In this document: in pieces, positions 33,167 to 38,151 of the stretch
How positions within the stretch are numbered: position 1 is the first letter of the stretch
Layout of the letters: the number at the start of each line of letters is the position of its first letter
NCBI RefSeq assembly: GCF_028435365.1
Contig: NZ_JAGTJJ010000087.1
Coordinates: 1 to 38,151 of the forward strand
From: Polyangium jinanense
GTDB lineage: Bacteria; Myxococcota; Polyangia; Polyangiales; Polyangiaceae
Length of the DNA: 38,151 nucleotides
Direction of reading: 5' to 3'
The notes under the pieces: generated by a model
Told to the model about the DNA's origin: nothing
What the model saw: only the letters and a program-made list of their open reading frames with translations
Databases searched by the model: none
Made by a program: the position numbers and the translations under genes

Positions 33167-35046
33167 CCCCTCTTCGAGCCGTGTTTCCGCGCCGCGCCAT
33201 CGGGCTTTTCTCCTTCCTCCTCGGCTGCTCTGCAACACCACCGCCTCCGCCGCCGAAGACCACGCCCACGCCGCCCGTCGTCGTCGCGCCTGCGTCGCTG
33301 GAGACGGCGACCCCCGTGGCGGAAGCGCCGCCCGTGGACAGGATCGAGCCTTTGCTCGAGGCCTTGCGGCGCATCAAGACGCCCGAGTGGAGGGAACACG
33401 TCGGCGAGATCCGCGACCGATTCGGCGGACCGGGCCTTGTCCGCGCGCTCGATGTCGTCGATGCGACGTCGCTGGAGGTGATGTATCTCCAGACGAAGTT
33501 CATCATGGATGAGCTGCACGCTCTCGCGGACCCACGCAGCGCCGATCCGCTCGTCGCCTGGGTTGACGCGAAAAAGCCACCGATGCACTGGCAAGGCGTG
33601 GTTGGTGCTTTGCTCGCGGAGATAGGCGACCTCCGGGCCGTGCGTTTGCTCGGCGAGCGGATGAAGCACAAGCCGACCGACATTTATGACCGGGAGCGCT
33701 GGTGGGAGCAGGATGGCAGAGGTCATCACTCCGACAACGATTTGCAGCGCATCGGAGCGGCGCGCCTCCTCGGCGACCTCGCGACGATGCACCCGGACAA
33801 AGTCGACGAGATCCGGGCGGCGGTCGAGGACTCCGTGATCGCGTGGGTCCGTGAGACGCCGGCGCCGCATCATCGTGGAATGCTTGTCCTCGCAGCCATT
33901 CGATCCGAAAAGGGGCTCGGCCTCCTTCGCGGATGGGCATTCCCGAAGACGCCGCTCCCGGCGCGAGGGGCGGAGCCACCCTTTCCCGTCGCATTCGAGC
34001 TGGCACAATCCGGTCTTCGGGCCATCGGGATGTTCCATGACGAGCCGTCGTTCCCGAAGCTCCTGGCCCAGCTCGAACGCAAGAAGGACCCCGCGCTCGA
34101 CATCACCCAGGACGTGCTCAACACGGACAACATCGCCATGCTCGGCATGGTGCTGCGAGCGCTCGGGGTTGGCGCGTCGCAGGGGCTGTCCCATTTCGCG
34201 GATCCGCGCGCGGCGCAACCCCTCATGAAGCTCGTCGAGGACACGACCTGGCACGAAGAGGCGCGTTTCGAGGCTTGTGATGCGCTCGCGTGGTGCACGG
34301 ACGACGCGGCGAGAGCGAGCCTTTTCCCGAAGATCAAAGCGCAGATGGCGACGGGCGGGCCCAAGTCCGACTTCGTCGCCGGTTGTTATGCGTCCGTCTT
34401 CACCGAGCGCTCCGCGGCAGGCAACGCCATGGATATGGTCGATCTGTTCGAAAGAGCGACGCTCGACAGCGTGCGTCGCTCCATGGCCTACGGGCTCGGC
34501 TTGATCGCGCTGGAGAGCGCGGCGCAGGCGAGGCTCGAAGCGAAGCTCGGCGACAAGAGGCTGCGCGTCGATGCGGCGATCGCGCTCCTGCTCGGCGGCT
34601 CCGGCCCCATGACGCGGCTGCTCTCGAGCATCGACGGCTTCGACGCGCGGGAAAAAGAGCAAATCAAGATGGCCCTCACGAACGGCATGGCCCACGTCAC
34701 GGACGAGGATCCAACATTTGCGAACGTCCTCCGCTGGGCGACGCGCGCCGAAGAGGCCGCGGACGTGGTGGTGCGCGGCGAACGTCAGACGTGGGTGCGT
34801 GATGCCGTCGCCGCGGGGCTCGAGAGCGTCAGTTTCGGTTGGAGACCCCACTCCGTGACGCGCTCCGTGCTGCGATATCGTCTCTTCCGCGCGGCGCAAA
34901 CCGACGCGACGAACCGTCGTGGGCTCATCGCGATGCTCGCGCTCATGAAAGAGCGCGGCACGCTCCTCGCGCTCGCCGATACGAAAGGTGATGCGGCCGC
35001 GCCGGCGGCGAAGGCGCTTGCGGGGCTCGGAAAAACCGCACGCTGA
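33163..35046 (+). CDS. HEAT-repeat lipoprotein
   Basis: A 627-residue lipoprotein (signal RAIGLFSFLLGC, Cys23) with a proline-rich stalk and about 500 residues of HEAT-type helical repeats. Examples are DPRSADPLVAWVDA, DLRAVRLLGERMKH, LQRIGAARLLGDLATM and DDAARASLFPKIKAQ. Such arrays bind proteins or peptides. The start overlaps the stop of the ferritin-like gene by four bases (ATGA), and GGAGG lies about 12 nt upstream. This shows coupled translation and suggests a two-component envelope complex. No enzymatic motif is present. It converges with the dehydrogenase gene, 54 nt between stops. Confidence 0.8.
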   Translation: MTPLRAVFPRRAIGLFSFLLGCSATPPPPPPKTTPTPPVVVAPASLETATPVAEAPPVDRIEPLLEALRRIKTPEWREHVGEIRDRFGGPGLVRALDVVDATSLEVMYLQTKFIMDELHALADPRSADPLVAWVDAKKPPMHWQGVVGALLAEIGDLRAVRLLGERMKHKPTDIYDRERWWEQDGRGHHSDNDLQRIGAARLLGDLATMHPDKVDEIRAAVEDSVIAWVRETPAPHHRGMLVLAAIRSEKGLGLLRGWAFPKTPLPARGAEPPFPVAFELAQSGLRAIGMFHDEPSFPKLLAQLERKKDPALDITQDVLNTDNIAMLGMVLRALGVGASQGLSHFADPRAAQPLMKLVEDTTWHEEARFEACDALAWCTDDAARASLFPKIKAQMATGGPKSDFVAGCYASVFTERSAAGNAMDMVDLFERATLDSVRRSMAYGLGLIALESAAQARLEAKLGDKRLRVDAAIALLLGGSGPMTRLLSSIDGFDAREKEQIKMALTNGMAHVTDEDPTFANVLRWATRAEEAADVVVRGERQTWVRDAVAAGLESVSFGWRPHSVTRSVLRYRLFRAAQTDATNRRGLIAMLALMKERGTLLALADTKGDAAAPAAKALAGLGKTAR

Positions 35047-35100
35047 AGCGCGGGTTCTTCGGCTGGGGAGAGGGCCGAGGAGGCGTGAACGCTGGGCTTC

Positions 35101-35853
35101 TCAGCGGATCATGTACCCGCCGTCGATGGCCAGGTACGTGCCCGTCACGTACGACGACCAATCCGACAGCAAGAACACCACCGGCCGCGCAATCTCTTCC
35201 GATCGCGCATACCGTTGCATCGGCACGCCCTGCGTGAATGCCGCGAAGATCTGCTCGCCCTGGTTCACGTGGTTCCAGATCTCCGTCTCCACCGGCCCGG
35301 GCAGCACCGCGTTCACGCGGATCCCCGCGGCGGCGTAATCCACCGCGGCGGCTTTCGTCATGCCGATGAGCCCGTGCTTGGCCGTCGAATACCCGCCGAA
35401 GGTCGGCGCCCCGACCAGGCCCAGGATGGAGGCGCAATTGACGATGGCCCCGCCGCCGGTCTTTTGCATGGCGCGGATTTCGTGCTGCATGCAGAGCAGC
35501 ACGGAATCGAGGTTGACAGCCATGAGCTTGCGGTATTCGTCCACGGGCAGGTCCGCGAGCGGCCCGAGCGGCCCGGGGATCCCCGCGTTGTTGAACGCGC
35601 CGTCCAGGCGCTCGAAGGCCTGCAGCGTGCGCGCCACCAGCGCCTCGATGTCCGCGGGCACCGAGACGTCCGTGCGCACGAAAAGCGCCTTGCCGCCCTC
35701 GTCGCGGATGCGCGCGGCGAGCGCTTCGCCCTTCTCCTCGCGGCGGGCGGCGAGCACCACCTTCGCGCCCTGGCGCGCGACCTCCAGCGCCGTCGCCTCG
35801 CCAATGCCCGACGTCGCCCCGGTAACGATGATCACCTTGTCCCTGAGAAGCAT
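35101..35853 (-). CDS. Short-chain dehydrogenase/reductase (classical SDR)
   Basis: A 250-residue NAD(P)-dependent oxidoreductase. The Rossmann signature TGATSGIG (residues 11-18) is followed by an Asp in RTDVSVP and the NNAG motif. The catalytic Ser is in VNCASILG and the Tyr-Lys pair in GYSTAKHG. The PGPVETE loop and the C-terminal AIDGGYMIR are typical. Substrate is unknown; related enzymes act on sugars, sterols or acyl ketones, and glucose-dehydrogenase or FabG-like annotations are common for this type. It is a single gene with a good promoter candidate upstream. Confidence 0.93.
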   Translation of the reverse strand: MLLRDKVIIVTGATSGIGEATALEVARQGAKVVLAARREEKGEALAARIRDEGGKALFVRTDVSVPADIEALVARTLQAFERLDGAFNNAGIPGPLGPLADLPVDEYRKLMAVNLDSVLLCMQHEIRAMQKTGGGAIVNCASILGLVGAPTFGGYSTAKHGLIGMTKAAAVDYAAAGIRVNAVLPGPVETEIWNHVNQGEQIFAAFTQGVPMQRYARSEEIARPVVFLLSDWSSYVTGTYLAIDGGYMIR

Positions 35854-35885
35854 GCGTATTCCACCTTTTCACGCCCCCGATGCAC

Positions 35886-35914
35886 CGCATACTCCGCTGG
35901 AAGGATCGGGTCAA
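35886..35914 (-). promoter_or_regulatory. Putative promoter of SDR gene
   Basis: TTGACC (35914-35909), exactly 17 nt, TATGCG (35891-35886). The predicted start near 35879 leaves a leader of about 26 nt. This is the best sigma-70-like promoter I see in the window. Confidence 0.5.
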
Positions 35915-36131
35915 TGGCATTCTGCCGGACGAACCGTGCTGCACTCCGCGCGGGTTTGGTGGGAGGCGCCTCGAGCGCTCGGAGGCCGATGCGCGCGGTG
36001 GCCTACGGGTCGCCCTCCATTACCTGCGTATCGCATTCGCGTGGCATCGGGTGAGCGTCAGGTGCTCGGCGATCCAGGACATGACGCGGGCGCGGGGAAG
36101 GGGGTGTCACGAAGCTCGACCTCGCGAGATC

Positions 36132-36160
36132 TTGCCCTTCGAATGGAAAGCTTGTAATCT
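36132..36160 (+). promoter_or_regulatory. Putative promoter of chemoreceptor gene
   Basis: TTGCCC (36132-36137), 17-nt spacer, TAATCT (36155-36160), about 65 nt before the ATG at 36226, which has GAGGGTGAACC as ribosome-binding region. Confidence 0.35.
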
Positions 36161-36225
36161 GCCATGATTGGAATCACCGGGGGGCCGTACGTCACTGGCT
36201 CGCACTCCCGGCGCGAGGGTGAACC

Positions 36226-38013
36226 ATGCTGGCAGCGTTTCGGGACGCATCGCTCACGAAAAAGCTGATGTTCGGCTTTGTGTTGATCGCCAGCCTCGCC
36301 GCGGCGGTCGGCTACCAGGGCTTGCGCGGGATGGCCACGATGGCCGAGCTCTTGACCGATCTCCACGATCGGCACGCGGTGAGCCTGGCGCACCTTCGAG
36401 GCGCGAACACGCAGCTCGTGCAGGAAGCGCGAATGGTCCGGAACATCGTCATCGAGAGCGCCACCGGCAACATGGGGGCCATCCCGAAGTGGACCTCCGG
36501 CTACTCCAAGTACAGCGCCGCATTCGACAAAGAATTCGACAGCTACCAGGATCACGCCTATAGCGACGGTAAGAGCCGCGCCGCCGACATCAAGACACAA
36601 GTCGAGGACCTGCGGCGCGTGGAAGCGCAGGTCATCGAGCTGGCGCAGCAAGGCAAAGCCAAGGAGGCCAGCCAGCGTCTCGACGAGGCGCGCACCCTCG
36701 CCGGGAACGTCGACGAGCACGTCGAGAATCTCTCGAATGAAGCCTTCGCGAAGATGGACCGGGCAGCGGCAGACGCCATCGGCGTGTACGAAAAGTCGAG
36801 GTCCTTCGTCCTCGGCATCGTGGTCGCCGCATTCCTCGTCGCCCTGACGCTCGGTATCATGCTCACCCGCGCCATCACGAAGCCCATCGAGTCCGCCGTC
36901 GCCGCCGCGTCCCAGATCGCCAAGGGCGAGCTCCCCGAGGTCGAGCAAGCCACGAGCCAGGACGAGACGGGGCGAATGATCTCCGCCATGAAGGCCATGG
37001 TCGATTCGCTCCAGGACACGGCGACGTCCGCCGAGCGAATCGCGTCCGGCGATCTCACCGTGGAGGTCAAAGCCTGGTCGGACAAGGACGTCCTCGGGAG
37101 CTCCTTCCGGAAGATGGTCGACAAACTCTCGCGAATCATCGGTGAAATCCGCGAAAGCGCGGCCGCGACGTCGGGCGCGGCCGTGCAGGTCTCCGCGACG
37201 TCGCAGACGCTCTCCCAAGGGACGAGCGAGCAGGCCGTCGCCGTGGAGGAGACCACGGCGCGTCTCGAGCAGATTCGCGCGTCGATCAAGCAAAACGCCG
37301 ACAACAGCCGGCAGATGGAGCAGATGGCGCTGAAGGGCGTGCAGGACGCGGAGGAGAGCGGGAAAGCCGTCGCGGATACGGTTCACGCGATGAAGGTCAT
37401 CGCGGACAAGATCTCGATCATCGAGGACATTTCCTACCAGACGAACCTGCTCGCGCTCAATGCAGCGATCGAGGCCGCGAGGGCAGGGGAGCACGGCAAG
37501 GGGTTCGCCGTGGTCGCCATGGAAGTCCGAAAGCTCGCCGAGCGAAGCCAGACCTCGGCCAAGGAGATCAGCAGTCTCGCACTCACGAGCGTACGCGCCG
37601 CCGAGCGCTCCGGGCAGCTCCTCACAGAGCTCGTGCCAGCGATCCGGAGGACAGCGGACCTCGTGCAATCCGTGGCCAACGCGTCGAACGAACAATCGGA
37701 CGGCGTGGGTCAAGTCAGCCAGGCGATGATCCAGGTCGACCAGATCACGCAGCAGAATGCCTCGTCGTCGGAAGAGTTGGCCTCGACCGCCGAAGAGCTA
37801 GCCACGCAGGCCGAAATGCTGACGGAGCTCGTGGCATTCTTCACAGTCGTTGGGCTGGAGGACGTCCGCCTCCCCAAGTCGCCGCGCGCGCACGACGCGA
37901 AGTGGAGCGCCCCCCGCGGCGGGCCCGCAGCTCGATTGCAAAAGCGGTCGGTGAAAGGAAACGGAAGCGTTCGGTCAGCGTCGAGCTCCGACGATGACTT
38001 CACGCGATTTTGA
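36226..38013 (+). CDS. Methyl-accepting chemotaxis protein
   Basis: A 595-residue chemoreceptor. TM1 is at about 14-29, followed by a periplasmic four-helix-bundle sensor (about 30-190) and TM2 at about 194-214 ([20 protein letters not shown]). A HAMP domain (215-268) and a second HAMP-like segment (265-305: [16 protein letters not shown]) come next. The signalling domain has the conserved hairpin tip [20 protein letters not shown]. The tip contacts CheA/CheW, and flanking Glu/Gln-rich helices are adaptation sites. The C-terminus (SSDDDFTRF) lacks an NWETF-type CheR/CheB tether. No che genes are nearby, so it is an orphan receptor that could feed gliding, chemotaxis or a Che-like regulatory system. 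A four-hairpin element follows. Confidence 0.95.
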   Translation: MLAAFRDASLTKKLMFGFVLIASLAAAVGYQGLRGMATMAELLTDLHDRHAVSLAHLRGANTQLVQEARMVRNIVIESATGNMGAIPKWTSGYSKYSAAFDKEFDSYQDHAYSDGKSRAADIKTQVEDLRRVEAQVIELAQQGKAKEASQRLDEARTLAGNVDEHVENLSNEAFAKMDRAAADAIGVYEKSRSFVLGIVVAAFLVALTLGIMLTRAITKPIESAVAAASQIAKGELPEVEQATSQDETGRMISAMKAMVDSLQDTATSAERIASGDLTVEVKAWSDKDVLGSSFRKMVDKLSRIIGEIRESAAATSGAAVQVSATSQTLSQGTSEQAVAVEETTARLEQIRASIKQNADNSRQMEQMALKGVQDAEESGKAVADTVHAMKVIADKISIIEDISYQTNLLALNAAIEAARAGEHGKGFAVVAMEVRKLAERSQTSAKEISSLALTSVRAAERSGQLLTELVPAIRRTADLVQSVANASNEQSDGVGQVSQAMIQVDQITQQNASSSEELASTAEELATQAEMLTELVAFFTVVGLEDVRLPKSPRAHDAKWSAPRGGPAARLQKRSVKGNGSVRSASSSDDDFTRF

Positions 38014-38039
38014 GAGGGTGTTCCACAGGGGGCGCGTGC

Positions 38040-38147
38040 GCGGGGCTTTGCCCCGCACCCCAGCAGGGGGCTGTCCGCCCCCTGCACCCCGGACCAGGCA
38101 CGGCCTGGACCGAGGGCCGAGAAACCGCGCGATGCGCGTTTTCTCGG
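38040..38147 (+). repeat. Four-hairpin 3' element, copy D
   Basis: Starts 26 nt after the chemoreceptor stop. Hairpins: 38040-38056, 38063-38085, 38094-38108 and 38117-38147. The last is a 14-position stem starting CCGAGAAACCGCGC with one C-T mismatch and loop GAT. Relative to copies A and B the outer pairs are changed on both arms. The copy runs to the end of the window. Confidence 0.85.
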
Positions 38148-38151
38148 ACGG

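Larger units (their letters stand above)
35854..36225. other. Divergent intergenic region, SDR and MCP
   Basis: 372 nt without a convincing gene. It holds the SDR promoter candidate at its left end and the chemoreceptor promoter candidate at its right end. The middle shows nothing that I can support. Confidence 0.5.

Overview
The window reads as chromosomal DNA of a large-genome, very GC-rich myxobacterium, most likely of the Polyangium/Sorangium side. The signs are strong G/C at third codon positions, many lipoproteins with ALGC/LAAC-type lipoboxes and Gly/Ser-rich stalks, two Hanks-type Ser/Thr kinases (one coupled to an ECF sigma factor), a PEGA-type partner protein, and dispersed multi-hairpin repeats. 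The taxon is an inference; there is no rRNA or other marker gene here. I saw no tRNA, rRNA, CRISPR array, transposase or phage gene.

Layout. 1-5.6 kb: on the minus strand, a lone receiver domain, a TPR/PEGA membrane protein behind a Ser/Thr kinase, a small lipoprotein, and a protein with two D-Ala-D-Ala-ligase-like ATP-grasp domains. 5.7-10.8 kb: housekeeping block with a PcrA/UvrD helicase, an RsbR-like PAS-STAS protein, phosphoglycerate mutase (gpmA) and formyltetrahydrofolate deformylase (purU). 11.1-19.3 kb: a carbohydrate-type region with a large glycosidase-like lipoprotein, a divergent GPH-family sugar:cation symporter, a second large candidate polysaccharide-active lipoprotein and a propeller-like lipoprotein. 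19.5-23.5 kb: two head-to-tail copies of a two-gene cassette. Each has a lipoprotein with an HNH-like C-terminus (HH...N...) followed 66 nt later by a cytosolic protein. The architecture resembles the SitA/SitI lipoprotein toxin-immunity pairs of Myxococcus. 23.7-29.6 kb: lipoprotein, a stem-loop-rich non-coding stretch, a SEC-C zinc-motif protein, and a secreted protein followed by a HEAT-repeat protein. 29.7-35.0 kb: ECF sigma factor and membrane Ser/Thr kinase with overlapping stop and start, then a di-iron ferritin-like lipoprotein overlapping a HEAT-repeat lipoprotein. 35.1-38.0 kb: a short-chain dehydrogenase and a methyl-accepting chemotaxis protein.

Two signals go beyond ordinary annotation. 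First, the tandem cassette at 19.5-23.5 kb, in which each putative immunity gene has its own conserved promoter-like sequence and the second copy has lost its C-terminal tail to an in-frame stop. Second, a four-hairpin element of about 110 nt occurs four times (1-117, 10816-10938, 11027-11153, 38040-38147). It always lies just behind a stop codon and in the same orientation as that gene, and base changes in opposite arms compensate each other. It looks like a structured 3' untranslated element. All functional calls rest on motif reading alone; no database search was run.
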